Positions 18,166 through 26,720 of a stretch of 64,000 bases of DNA are shown piece after piece. A program made the position numbers and the translations under genes. Below the pieces are notes generated by a model. That model searched no databases and was not told where the DNA came from. It saw only the letters and a program-made list of their open reading frames with translations. Positions within the stretch are counted from its first letter, which is position 1, and each line of letters opens with the position of its first letter. Origin of the DNA: Mycobacterium aquaticum (GTDB taxonomy: Bacteria > Actinomycetota > Actinomycetes > Mycobacteriales > Mycobacteriaceae); NCBI RefSeq assembly GCF_002086485.1, contig NZ_MVHF01000021.1:1-64000 (forward strand), in the 5' to 3' direction.

Positions 18166-19262
18166 GATCGGGAGTCCTTCGCGCGTCGGATGGCCTCCAC
18201 GATGTCGTGATCGGTGACGGTGCCGAGCAACTTTCCAGCGTCGTCGGTGACCACGCACCGTCCGCTCGGGCTGGACAGCGCGGAGTTGAGCAGCTCCCGC
18301 AGCGGGTCCGAGCGTCGGGCGGTGGTGCCGCACAGGTTCACGTCGCGGTCGGTGACCGTGGCGCCGGACAGGTTCGCGGTGTCTACCCAGCCGACCGGCG
18401 CATGGTTGGCATCGACCGCCAGGATCCACTTGCCCTCGACCACCGGAATGTCCGAAACCGGTTGCCCTACCGTCACTGTCGGCTCATCGTTCAGACGCAG
18501 CCGGTCGTCGGCGGTGTGGAATCCGAGCGCCTGGTAGCCGCGGGCGGAGCCGACGAAGTCGGCGACGAAGGAGTCGTTCGGGGCGGCCAGCAGTTCGGCG
18601 GGAGTCGCGGCCTGCGCCAGGGTTCCGCCCTCGCGCAGCACCACGACTTGATCGCCCAGCTTGAGGGCCTCGTCGATGTCATGGGTGACCATGACGATGG
18701 TCTTGGAGATGTCGGCCTGCAATCGCAGGAAGCCGTCCTGCAACTGACTGCGCACGATCGGGTCGACCGCACTGAATGGCTCGTCCATCAACAGGAAAGG
18801 CGGATCGGTCGCCAGCGCGCGGGCCACCCCTACTCGCTGTTGCTGACCGCCGGAGAGCTGCCAGGGGTAACGGCGGGCGAACTTGGCGTCGAGTCCGACG
18901 CGTTCCAGCAGTTCCATTGCCTTGGAACGGGTTTCCTTCTTGCCGCCGCCGAGCAACCGCGGCAGCGCGGCCACGTTGTCGACGACCGTGCGATGAGGGA
19001 ACAGGCCCGCGTTCTGGATGACGTAGCCGATTCGGCGTCGCAGCGACACCCGGTCCAGCGACTGGGTATCGACTCCGTCGAGTTCGATTGTGCCCGAGCT
19101 GGGTTCGATGAGCCGGTTGATCATCCGCATCGAGGTCGTCTTGCCGCACCCTGACGGGCCGACCAGCGTGGTGATCTTTCCGTTGGGTGCGGTCAACGTC
19201 AGGCTGTCCACGGCGACCGTGCCGTCCGGGTACACCTTGGAGACGTTGTCGAATGTGATCAT
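18162..19262 (-). CDS. betaine-type ABC transporter ATPase with CBS domains (OpuCA/ProV-like)
   Basis: A 366-residue ATPase. Walker A is GPSGCGKT at residues 35-42, the signature is LSGGQQQRVG near 135, and Walker B is FLLMDEPFSAVD. The C-terminal 100 residues form a CBS-pair region (WILAVDANHAPVGWVD and GRCVVTDDAGKLLGTVTDHD), as in OpuCA/ProV, where such domains sense ionic strength or nucleotide. The ATG at 19262 overlaps the end of the IclR gene (ATGA), so regulator and transporter are co-translated. Confidence 0.9.
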   Translation of the reverse strand: MITFDNVSKVYPDGTVAVDSLTLTAPNGKITTLVGPSGCGKTTSMRMINRLIEPSSGTIELDGVDTQSLDRVSLRRRIGYVIQNAGLFPHRTVVDNVAALPRLLGGGKKETRSKAMELLERVGLDAKFARRYPWQLSGGQQQRVGVARALATDPPFLLMDEPFSAVDPIVRSQLQDGFLRLQADISKTIVMVTHDIDEALKLGDQVVVLREGGTLAQAATPAELLAAPNDSFVADFVGSARGYQALGFHTADDRLRLNDEPTVTVGQPVSDIPVVEGKWILAVDANHAPVGWVDTANLSGATVTDRDVNLCGTTARRSDPLRELLNSALSSPSGRCVVTDDAGKLLGTVTDHDIVEAIRRAKDSRS

Positions 19263-19939
19263 GACTGTCTTTCTTCGGAGTCTGGCTTGGGGGAACGGCT
19301 CAGTTGGGCGGACAACTCCGCCGCAGCCGAGACCAGCAGCTCGCCGCACCGGGACGCCTCGGATTCGGTGACCCGGTAACTCGGGATCACGAAACTCAGC
19401 GCTGCGACGATGCGTGCTTCGGAGTACACCGGGCACGCGATCGCGGTCACGTCGGGTTCGACACCGCGTTCGACAACGACGTACCCGTCGCTGTTGACGT
19501 CACCGCGAAGGGCATGCCCCGCGGCGGAGATGTCCAGTGGAATGGTCCGGCCCACCCAACTGGTGTGGCGCACAGAGTGTGTGCCCTGCATGATGCCGAT
19601 GTAGATGGCGACGTCGCTGTGCCATTCGACCGACAGATAGACGGACTCACCGGTCTGTGCGACGAGTTTCTCCATGACCGGCTTGGCCAGGTCGGTCAAT
19701 GACTCGCTGCTGAGCGCAGCGGCGCCCAGTTGGATCATCCGCCCGCCCGGACGGTAGATGCCTGCCTCGTCTTTCGCGACGAAACCCGTGGCCTCCAACG
19801 TTCGCAACAGCCGCAGCGCGGTACTCGGCGCCAGATCACAATCCCTGGCGCTGTCAGCAAGATTCACGCTGCCTCGCTCGCAGATCGTGGCAAGCAGGGC
19901 GAGGGCCCGTTCCACGGTCCTGGTGGATGCCTCAGCCAA
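19259..19939 (-). CDS. IclR-family transcriptional regulator
   Basis: A 226-residue regulator with an N-terminal winged helix-turn-helix (TVERALALLATICERGSVNL, then APSTALRLLRTLEATGFV) and a C-terminal IclR effector domain (AIACPVYSEARIVAALSFVIPS). No ATG or GTG fits; the TTG at 19937-19939 preceded by AGAGGA is the best start. It is the first gene of the betaine-transporter unit and is divergent from the HAL-family gene, so it probably controls both. The ligand is likely the substrate or product of that pathway. Confidence 0.82.
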   Translation of the reverse strand: MAEASTRTVERALALLATICERGSVNLADSARDCDLAPSTALRLLRTLEATGFVAKDEAGIYRPGGRMIQLGAAALSSESLTDLAKPVMEKLVAQTGESVYLSVEWHSDVAIYIGIMQGTHSVRHTSWVGRTIPLDISAAGHALRGDVNSDGYVVVERGVEPDVTAIACPVYSEARIVAALSFVIPSYRVTESEASRCGELLVSAAAELSAQLSRSPKPDSEERQS

Positions 19940-19967
19940 CTCGCTATTCCTCTCACTCGCGCCATTT

Positions 19968-19996
19968 CTAGTGGCTGGAATTCGATTGCCATCTAG
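19968..19996. promoter_or_regulatory. candidate IclR operator in divergent promoter region
   Basis: An imperfect inverted repeat, CTAGTGGC ... GCCATCTAG, spans this AT-richer stretch between the IclR and HAL-family genes. A GGAATT block is also repeated (19977 and 19999). The position between divergent starts suits an operator; assignment to IclR is inference. Confidence 0.4.
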
Positions 19997-20064
19997 CGGA
20001 ATTTTTAGGTTGGAGCGATGATAGGTCGTGTCACGCGCCAGCGGTAGAGATTGAGGAGAATTAC

Positions 20065-21516
20065 ATGGTTGTGCTGAACGGGACGGCCACGATTGCAGAC
20101 GTCGTGACGCTCGCCGACCGCCGTGAACAGGTGTCGATCTCCGCGGAAGTCCTCGCCGGCGTCGAGCAGGCGTACCACCGAGCAGCCGATCTGAGCACAC
20201 GCTTTCCCACCTACGGGCGCACCACCGGAGTCGGCGCGAATCGGACCACCCAGGTTCTCGCCGATGACAAGGACTACGGGATGCGCCTGCTCCGCAGTCA
20301 CGCTGTCGATGCCGGCGACCCGCTCGCCGACAGAACCGTCCGGGCGATGCTCGCCGTTCGATTGATTCAGTTGTGCGCACCCGGGGCCGGGCTCGATCCG
20401 AAGATCCTGTCCGCACTGGCGCGGATGCTCAACGACGACGCGCTGCCCGAACTCCTCCAGTACGCGTCGATCGGCACCGGAGACCTCGCCGCACTGGCAG
20501 GCACCGCCCTGACGCTGATCGGCGAACGGCCCGCGAAAACGCCCCTGCCGCCGATGCCACCGTGGGGTGCCGACAGCGCCCTGCCGTTCATGAGCAGCAG
20601 CGCCCTCACGGTCGGACGCACGTGCCTCGCCCTGGACGAGCTGCAGCGGCTGGAGCGGGCGTCCAGCGTCATCTACATGCTCAGTTTCCTTGCCCTGGAC
20701 GGTAACCCGTCCACCTTCTCGGTCCCCGCCGCCCGCGCCGCGGCGGCCCCGCACGTCGACACGGTCGCCGCACGGCTGCGGTGGCTCTCGACCGGCGACG
20801 GTCGAGACGATCACGAGCCGCGCCGCATCCAGGATCCGTACGGTCTGCGGGTCTACCCGGTCGCGCACGCCAGCGTCGTCGCATCGCTGGATTCGCTTGG
20901 GCGGCAACTAGAGCGGACCCTCAATGCCGCCCAGGAGAACCCCCTGTTCGACATCGAGGGCGGCATGGTCGTCCACCATGGCGCGTTCTATCAGGCGTCG
21001 TTGTCGCTCGAGCTCGACGGAGCCACTCTGGCGTTGGCGCTCACCGCACCCATCACGCATTCCCGCATCCGGATGCTCAACGATCCGGAAACCAACGGCC
21101 GCAACGCGTTCCTCGCCACCAGTGAAGACGGGTCGTCGGGTCTGATGATGGTCGAATACGTCGCCGCGGGTGCGATCGCCGAGATCCGGGCAGCGGCGCA
21201 ACCCGCATCGGTCGGCACTCTCGTACTGTCCCGCGGCGCCGAGGAGGACGCCACGTTCGCGTCTCAGGGCACGCAGCAACTCGAACGGTCGGTCGCCGCG
21301 TACCGGGTGCTGCTGGGCTGCGAGTTGGTCGGCGCGCTACGACTGCTCCGTCAGCGTGGGCTGCACGAACGGTTCACCGGAGTGCTCGGCGAGGCGCTCG
21401 ACCTCGCATCGGAGCTGCCGTGGAACGACCAGGATCGCGACCTGCGCGGCGACCTGGCAGCGGCCGAAGAGCTGCTGGACCACCTGGGTCGGCTGGTTTC
21501 GGATTCCGGTGACTAG
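20065..21516 (+). CDS. HAL/PAL-family lyase with altered MIO triad
   Basis: A 483-residue protein of the aromatic amino acid lyase superfamily. Conserved landmarks are Tyr50 in TYGRTTGVG, SHA at 78-80, QDPYGLR at 256-262 (substrate carboxylate Arg) and an acidic GAEEDATF near 391-398. The internal Ala-Ser-Gly that normally cyclises to the MIO electrophile (GASGDL) reads IGTGDL at 136-141: Ala is Gly and the dehydroalanine-forming Ser is Thr. The usual NGT Asn is replaced in PFMSSSA. It may therefore work without MIO, or not be an ammonia lyase. GAGGAG precedes the ATG. It is divergent from a betaine-type importer and IclR regulator, which suggests a betaine-like substrate such as hercynine or ergothioneine (inference). 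Confidence 0.8.
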   Translation: MVVLNGTATIADVVTLADRREQVSISAEVLAGVEQAYHRAADLSTRFPTYGRTTGVGANRTTQVLADDKDYGMRLLRSHAVDAGDPLADRTVRAMLAVRLIQLCAPGAGLDPKILSALARMLNDDALPELLQYASIGTGDLAALAGTALTLIGERPAKTPLPPMPPWGADSALPFMSSSALTVGRTCLALDELQRLERASSVIYMLSFLALDGNPSTFSVPAARAAAAPHVDTVAARLRWLSTGDGRDDHEPRRIQDPYGLRVYPVAHASVVASLDSLGRQLERTLNAAQENPLFDIEGGMVVHHGAFYQASLSLELDGATLALALTAPITHSRIRMLNDPETNGRNAFLATSEDGSSGLMMVEYVAAGAIAEIRAAAQPASVGTLVLSRGAEEDATFASQGTQQLERSVAAYRVLLGCELVGALRLLRQRGLHERFTGVLGEALDLASELPWNDQDRDLRGDLAAAEELLDHLGRLVSDSGD

Positions 21517-22166
21517 CCTGCTTTCAAGCCGGCCAGGGTGAGCCGCAGGCCCGCGATGAGCGCCTCGAGCCCGACCTCGAAGGCAGCGTCGGCCATGACC
21601 GTCGCGCTGTCCCGTGAGGCCGCCAGCGCGGCGGCGAAAGCGGGCACACGCTCCTCGTCGCCGACGGGATCAAGGTTGCCGGGCGCAGCGAGTACGTCGA
21701 GTGATGAACCGATGATGAAGGATTCGAGCGCAACGATCACCGGCACTATCGACGCTTCGGGCCAGCCACCCCGCAGCATGCACCGCGTGATGGTCTCGTA
21801 CCCCTGAATCGAGGCTTCCGTCCCGTCGATCGGAACCACCGCGAGTTGAGCGATCAGTTGCGGGCTCGTGGCGAACGCCGTGCGATATGACCGTGCCCAC
21901 GGCACGATCGCCGCGTCCCACTCGTGGTCGGCGAACGAGCTGGTGTCGATGCGCGCGGCAACCTCGGTACGAACGAGATTGACCAGTGCCCGCCGGTCCC
22001 GCACGTGGTTGTACAGGGCCGGCGGGCGCACACCTAGCTTCTCGGCCAACTGGGCCATGGTGAAGTCCTCGCCGTCCGAGAACAACTCGAAGGCCGCGGC
22101 CGTGATCTTCTCACGGTCAAGCAGTTTGGTTCGTGGCCTACCAGCCGGGCGCTTCGCCTCTCGCAT
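21513..22166 (-). CDS. TetR-family regulator
   Basis: A 217-residue regulator with an N-terminal TetR helix-turn-helix: RPRTKLLDREKITAAAFELF, then TMAQLAEKLGVRPPALYNHVRDR. The C-terminal half is helical and resembles the TetR_C domains of tetracycline-repressor-like proteins. I took the ATG at 22166 (MREAKRPAGRPRT); the longer frame has no support. It overlaps the HAL-family gene tail to tail by four bases (CTAG) and is divergent from the dipeptide-type transporter, which it probably represses. Confidence 0.82.
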   Translation of the reverse strand: MREAKRPAGRPRTKLLDREKITAAAFELFSDGEDFTMAQLAEKLGVRPPALYNHVRDRRALVNLVRTEVAARIDTSSFADHEWDAAIVPWARSYRTAFATSPQLIAQLAVVPIDGTEASIQGYETITRCMLRGGWPEASIVPVIVALESFIIGSSLDVLAAPGNLDPVGDEERVPAFAAALAASRDSATVMADAAFEVGLEALIAGLRLTLAGLKAG

Positions 22167-22204
22167 GCCGGACCTGCGCCTCCAACCCAAGTTTGATCCT
22201 TGAC

Positions 22205-22220
22205 AGAGTCTACTGACTCT
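22205..22220. promoter_or_regulatory. perfect inverted repeat, candidate TetR operator
   Basis: AGAGTC-TACT-GACTCT is a perfect 6-base inverted repeat with a 4-base spacer between the TetR gene and the divergent transporter operon. The location is typical of a TetR operator; binding is inferred. Confidence 0.5.
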
Positions 22221-22221
22221 C

Positions 22222-22247
22222 CTAAAAATTACTGTCATTAATTTTAG
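22222..22247. promoter_or_regulatory. AT-rich inverted repeat next to candidate TetR operator
   Basis: CTAAAAATTA and TAATTTTAG flank a short centre, giving a near-palindrome in an unusually AT-rich spot. It could be a second operator half or part of the promoter of the binding-protein gene at 22297. Confidence 0.4.
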
Positions 22248-22296
22248 CGCGGTTGTCGCAGACCGCACGCCTCAACTACCCACCTGGGATGGACAG

Positions 22297-23925
22297 ATGC
22301 ACAAGCGAATTCTCACCACGCTCGCCGGTGTCACCACCGTGGCGCTGTTGGCCGGTTGTTCGAGTGGCCAGCGCCCCCAGGCAGGTGCAGGGCAGATCGA
22401 TTACACGACGACAAGTCCGGCGGCGACCGGCCACCTCGACAAGGTCACCTGGAATCTGCAATACGAGCCGTCCAGTCTCGACCCGGTGCACTCCGGCAAC
22501 TACGCCGAAAATCAAGTCATCGCCAACTTGTGCGACACCTTGCTTCGGGTGCCTCCGACCGACGCGTCGAAGATCGACCCGGCGTTGGCCACCAAGGCAA
22601 GCAACCCGACGCCGACAGAATGGGTTTACGACCTCAATCCCGCGGCGAAGTTTTGGGACGGTACGGCGGTGACGCCCGAAGACGTGATCTTCAGCCTCAT
22701 GCGGAACAAGGACACATCGCTCAACTCGTACTACGCGGAGGCCTTCACGCAGGTGAAGTCCATCGACAAGACCGGCGATCACCAGATCACGGTGCACCTG
22801 AACACCCCCAACGCAGAATTCAATCGTGCGATGGCCAGTCCCGCGGGCACAGTCGTGAAGCAGGCCTATGTCCAGGCGCAGGGTGACAAGTACGGCAGCC
22901 CCACGGGCGGCGCAATGTGTTCGGGACCGTTCAGGTTCGGCAGTTGGACGCCCGGCAAGGACTTGACGATCCAACGCAATCCGAACTACTGGGACAACTC
23001 GTTGGCACCCAAGGTCGACAATGTCACGTTTACTTTCATCGGCGACGGGGCCACGCTGGCCAATGCCCTGCTCAGCGGTCAGGTGGACGGCAGCTACCAG
23101 TTGCCGTGGGACGGCTTGGGCCGGCTCTCCAGCTCGTCGGTAGGGTCTGTCTACTACGCGCGCAGCCCGATCGTGTTCTCGCTGATCATCTCGGCCGAGT
23201 CCGGGCCTCTCAAGGACCCGAAAATCCGTCGCGCATTGGCACTTTCGCTCGATCGGGACGGGATCATCTCCAACGCGTTCGCGGGCGCGGCCCTACCGGT
23301 CAAGGCATTGGCAACACCTCAGACCTGGACCTACGCCAAAGACGTCTATTCGAAGGCATACGACGATCTGCCGGCCTTGACGCAGAACCTCGATGAGGCC
23401 AAGAAGCTGGTCAGCGAGGCCGGCTCCCCGAAAGACGAGATCGTGCTTGCGTACGCGGGAGGCGCATCGCAGTATGTCGCAACGATCTTCGACTCCATTC
23501 AGCAGACCGGCAAGCAGATCGGGCTCAATATCACCCTCAAGCCCATCCCGGTGAAGACGTACAACTCGATCTTCGGGGATGCCAGTCTGCAGAAGGGCGT
23601 CGATGCGTTCGAGACCGACTGGTACCCCGACCTGAACGATCCGCTTTCCTGGTACGGAATGTTCGTCAAGGGTGCGAGCAGCCTGACCTTCGGGTACGAC
23701 AACCCGACCGTGAACTCGTCGCTCACCGAGGCCAGGGCCACCTCCGATGACACCGCCCGCGCGCAACTCGTCACAAAGGGACAGCAGCAGATCATGGCGG
23801 ATCTGCCGTGGATACCGGTTGCCGAGGAAGCCAACACTCTCTTCATGAACAAGCGGGTGACCGGTGCGCCTGTATCTTTCGTGCAGCTGTCCTACCCGTG
23901 GGCAGCCTTGTTGGGCGCGCGCTGA
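22297..23925 (+). CDS. peptide-type ABC substrate-binding lipoprotein
   Basis: A 542-residue solute-binding protein of the DppA/OppA type (SBP family 5). The N-terminus MHKRILTTLAGVTTVALLAG ends in a lipobox with Cys21. The SBP_bac_5 pattern is visible in KVTWNLQYEPSSLDP, AKFWDGTAVTPEDVIFSL and RNPNYWDN. It heads a plus-strand unit with two permeases, two ATPases, a serine hydrolase and an amidohydrolase. The family binds peptides, but also opines, glutathione and nickel chelates, so the ligand is open. Confidence 0.88.
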   Translation: MHKRILTTLAGVTTVALLAGCSSGQRPQAGAGQIDYTTTSPAATGHLDKVTWNLQYEPSSLDPVHSGNYAENQVIANLCDTLLRVPPTDASKIDPALATKASNPTPTEWVYDLNPAAKFWDGTAVTPEDVIFSLMRNKDTSLNSYYAEAFTQVKSIDKTGDHQITVHLNTPNAEFNRAMASPAGTVVKQAYVQAQGDKYGSPTGGAMCSGPFRFGSWTPGKDLTIQRNPNYWDNSLAPKVDNVTFTFIGDGATLANALLSGQVDGSYQLPWDGLGRLSSSSVGSVYYARSPIVFSLIISAESGPLKDPKIRRALALSLDRDGIISNAFAGAALPVKALATPQTWTYAKDVYSKAYDDLPALTQNLDEAKKLVSEAGSPKDEIVLAYAGGASQYVATIFDSIQQTGKQIGLNITLKPIPVKTYNSIFGDASLQKGVDAFETDWYPDLNDPLSWYGMFVKGASSLTFGYDNPTVNSSLTEARATSDDTARAQLVTKGQQQIMADLPWIPVAEEANTLFMNKRVTGAPVSFVQLSYPWAALLGAR

Positions 23926-23930
23926 ATCCG

Positions 23931-24884
23931 ATGAGATACGTGGGGTTCGTCCTAAAGCGCCTCGCGTTCGCGGCGGTGACAGCAGCGGTGGCGAGTTTCC
24001 TGGTGTATGCGGCGATGTACTTTTCGCCGACGAGCTCGCTGTCGCTGCTGCTCGGCGGACGCAACGTCTCACCCGAGCAGATCGCTCGCGTGCGCCAGCA
24101 GTACCACCTCGACGAGGGACTGCTGGGACAGTACTGGCACTGGCTGAGCAGCTCCCTGCGTGGCGATTTCGGCACCTCCTTTCTCTACCGCGACAGTGTC
24201 AGCAGCTTGTTGGGCAATCACCTGACCACGACGGCATTCCTCGTCGTGTATGCGGGGATCCTCATTCTGACAATCGGGGTCAGCACTGGCGCGCTCGCGG
24301 CGCTGCGGTCCGGATGGCTGGACGGAGTACTCAGGTTCTGCTATTCGGCAGGGATCGCGATCCCGGCCTTCGTCGCTGCAACGGTGTTGATCTCGACCTT
24401 CGCCGTGCAGTTCCCGATCTTCCCCGCGTACGGCTCTGGCAGTGACTTCGGCTCGCGGCTGTACTCTCTGACACTGCCCGCGATCGCATTGGCGTTGTCG
24501 AATGTCGCCTACATCGGGAAGGTCACCAGAGCTTCGATCAATCAGACCAAGTCACTCGATTTCGTCTGGGCTGCCAGCGCCCGGGGCATCCGGCGCCGAA
24601 CCGTGACGATGCGGCACACGATTCGCAATGGGCTGTTGCCGGTCGTCACCGTCGGCGGGCTGAGTATCGCAGGCCTCATCGCCGGAACGGTTGTCGTGGA
24701 GACCGCATTCGGCCTCGATGGGATCGGATCACTTCTGGTGCAGGCGATCTCACAGAACGACTTCGCTCTGGCCCAGGCCATCGTGCTGATCCTGATCGTC
24801 GTGTTCATTCTGCTCAGTACGGTCATCGACATCATCTACGGCCTGCTCGATCCTCGGATAACCGAAGGACTGGTCGCATCATGA
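23931..24884 (+). CDS. DppB-type ABC permease
   Basis: A 317-residue inner-membrane protein starting MRYVGFVLKRLAFAAVTAAV five bases after the binding-protein stop. It has about six transmembrane helices and the coupling-loop motif FVWAASARGIRRRTVTMRHTI, followed by NGLLPVVTVGG. It is the first of the two permeases of a dipeptide/oligopeptide-type importer. It overlaps the next permease by four bases (ATGA). Confidence 0.88.
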   Translation: MRYVGFVLKRLAFAAVTAAVASFLVYAAMYFSPTSSLSLLLGGRNVSPEQIARVRQQYHLDEGLLGQYWHWLSSSLRGDFGTSFLYRDSVSSLLGNHLTTTAFLVVYAGILILTIGVSTGALAALRSGWLDGVLRFCYSAGIAIPAFVAATVLISTFAVQFPIFPAYGSGSDFGSRLYSLTLPAIALALSNVAYIGKVTRASINQTKSLDFVWAASARGIRRRTVTMRHTIRNGLLPVVTVGGLSIAGLIAGTVVVETAFGLDGIGSLLVQAISQNDFALAQAIVLILIVVFILLSTVIDIIYGLLDPRITEGLVAS

Positions 24885-25735
24885 CTGCCGCCGTGACCGC
24901 GGGACGTTACAGCTTCTTGCGTAACACTGCCGCACGATTCTCGTCGCCCTGGACCGTCCGCCTGGCATCCGGTTTTCTCCTGCTGGTCGTGCTGATGGCC
25001 GTGGCGGCCCCGGTGATCGCACCGCACGACCCCGATGCAGGCTCGTTGGGCGGAGCTTATCTCGGGTCCAGTCTCGACCACCTGCTCGGCACCGACGCCT
25101 CCGGCAGAGACATCTTCTCGCGGCTCGTGTTCGGCGCCCGCACAACGATGTTCGGTGCAGCGCTGATCGTCGGGCTCGCAGCGGTCATCGGCGTCGCGCT
25201 GGCGCTGACGGGCGCGTGGCAGCGACGCGCGGACGGCATCGTCTCGCGCGTTTTCGACACGATCCTGGTGCTGCCTGCGCTGCTGCTCGCGCTCGCCGCG
25301 ACCGCGCTGTTCGGAGCTGGGCTCACCGCGGCGGCAATCGCCCTGGCCATCGCGTATGTTCCCTACGTCGGGCGCATCACACGCTCGGCGGCGCTACAGC
25401 AAGTTGCGCAACCCTATATCTCCGCGTTACGCCTGCAGGGTTTCCGGTCTTCCCGCGTGATCGGTCTGCATCTGCTGCCGAATCTCGCCGGTCTGATCAC
25501 GGCGCAGGTCACGGTGCTGTTCGGGTACGCCATCATCGACATGGCCGCCGTGTCCTATCTCGGGCTCGGCGTGCAACCGCCGCAATCAGACTGGGGCACA
25601 ATGATTTCTGCCGGACAATCGAGCATCGTCCGCGGCTTCCCGCAGGAGTCGCTGTACGCGGGGCTGGCGATCTTCCTCACGGTCTTCGCCTTCAACATCA
25701 TCGGCGACCATCTCGGAAAGCGCTTCCATGTCTGA
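24881..25735 (+). CDS. DppC-type ABC permease
   Basis: A 284-residue permease with an N-terminal OppC-type segment, then LGTDASGRDIFSRLVFGARTT, a hallmark of DppC/OppC proteins, and the coupling region SALRLQGFRSSRVIGLHLLPN. About six membrane helices. It overlaps the DppD-type ATPase gene by 8 bases. Confidence 0.88.
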   Translation: MTAAVTAGRYSFLRNTAARFSSPWTVRLASGFLLLVVLMAVAAPVIAPHDPDAGSLGGAYLGSSLDHLLGTDASGRDIFSRLVFGARTTMFGAALIVGLAAVIGVALALTGAWQRRADGIVSRVFDTILVLPALLLALAATALFGAGLTAAAIALAIAYVPYVGRITRSAALQQVAQPYISALRLQGFRSSRVIGLHLLPNLAGLITAQVTVLFGYAIIDMAAVSYLGLGVQPPQSDWGTMISAGQSSIVRGFPQESLYAGLAIFLTVFAFNIIGDHLGKRFHV

Positions 25736-26720
25736 ATCACTCCTGACCGTCGACGGCCTCACGGTCCACCTGCCGTCGGCGGCACGTCCCGTCATCGCTG
25801 ACGTGTCGTTCGCGCTCGCCCCCGGTGAGTGTCTGGGCGTGGTCGGCGAGTCCGGCAGCGGCAAGTCCGTCACGGCGAGATCCATCCTCGGCATACCACC
25901 CGCCGGCATGTCCGCCAGCGGCACGATCCAATTCGGTTCCCACACTTATGACGTCACCGATGCCGAGACCATGCGGCGCTGGCGATCCAAGCACGTCGGA
26001 GTGATCTTCCAGGACCCTGCCTCGGTCATGGATCCGACCCGCACCGTCGGCGACTACCTCACCGAGGTGCTGGTATATGAGCGCCGGATGCGTCGCACCG
26101 AAGCGTTGCTGAAGGCCGCGGAGATGCTCACCTCGATGGGCCTGAGCGATCCGCGTGCATTGCTCGACCGGTACCCGCACGAGTTCTCCGGCGGACAACT
26201 TCAGCGCATCTGTATCGCTGCCGCGCTGTTGCCCGACCCGGACCTGCTGATCGCCGATGAGCCGACCACCGCGCTCGACAACACCACCCAGGCACTGGTG
26301 ATCGACCTCCTGGACCGGGCACGTCGAGAGCGGCAGGTGTCGACGGTGTTCATCACCCATAACCTCGAACTGGCACTTGCCTTTTGCGACCGCATCGCCG
26401 TAGCCTACGCGGGCCGCATCGTCGAGATCGGCGATACCCGCACCGTGGCGCGCGGCGGTCACCATCCATACACCGACGCGTTGCTACGGTGCCAGCCCGA
26501 TGTTTCACGGCGTCACGAAACCCTACCGGTGATCGCAGGACAGCCACCCACCCTCGCCCAGCCGCTCACCGGATGCGTATTCCGCGAGCGCTGCCCACGC
26601 GCCACCGACGCATGTGTCGAGTTGCCCGCGTGGACAGCCGAAGATGAACGACTCGGGTACGCCTGCGTCCATCCGATGACCCCGGGGACGACGCCGAGCG
26701 GAGTTCACGATGCGGCATAG
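25728..26720 (+). CDS. DppD-type ABC ATPase
   Basis: A 330-residue ATPase. Walker A is GESGSGKS at 40-47, the signature is FSGGQLQRICIA and Walker B is LLIADEPTTALD. The C-terminal oligopeptide-transporter extension is present, with a Cys-containing stretch (GCVFRERCPRATDACVELP) typical of OppD/DppD. It overlaps the DppF-type gene by 11 bases. Confidence 0.9.
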   Translation: MSESLLTVDGLTVHLPSAARPVIADVSFALAPGECLGVVGESGSGKSVTARSILGIPPAGMSASGTIQFGSHTYDVTDAETMRRWRSKHVGVIFQDPASVMDPTRTVGDYLTEVLVYERRMRRTEALLKAAEMLTSMGLSDPRALLDRYPHEFSGGQLQRICIAAALLPDPDLLIADEPTTALDNTTQALVIDLLDRARRERQVSTVFITHNLELALAFCDRIAVAYAGRIVEIGDTRTVARGGHHPYTDALLRCQPDVSRRHETLPVIAGQPPTLAQPLTGCVFRERCPRATDACVELPAWTAEDERLGYACVHPMTPGTTPSGVHDAA

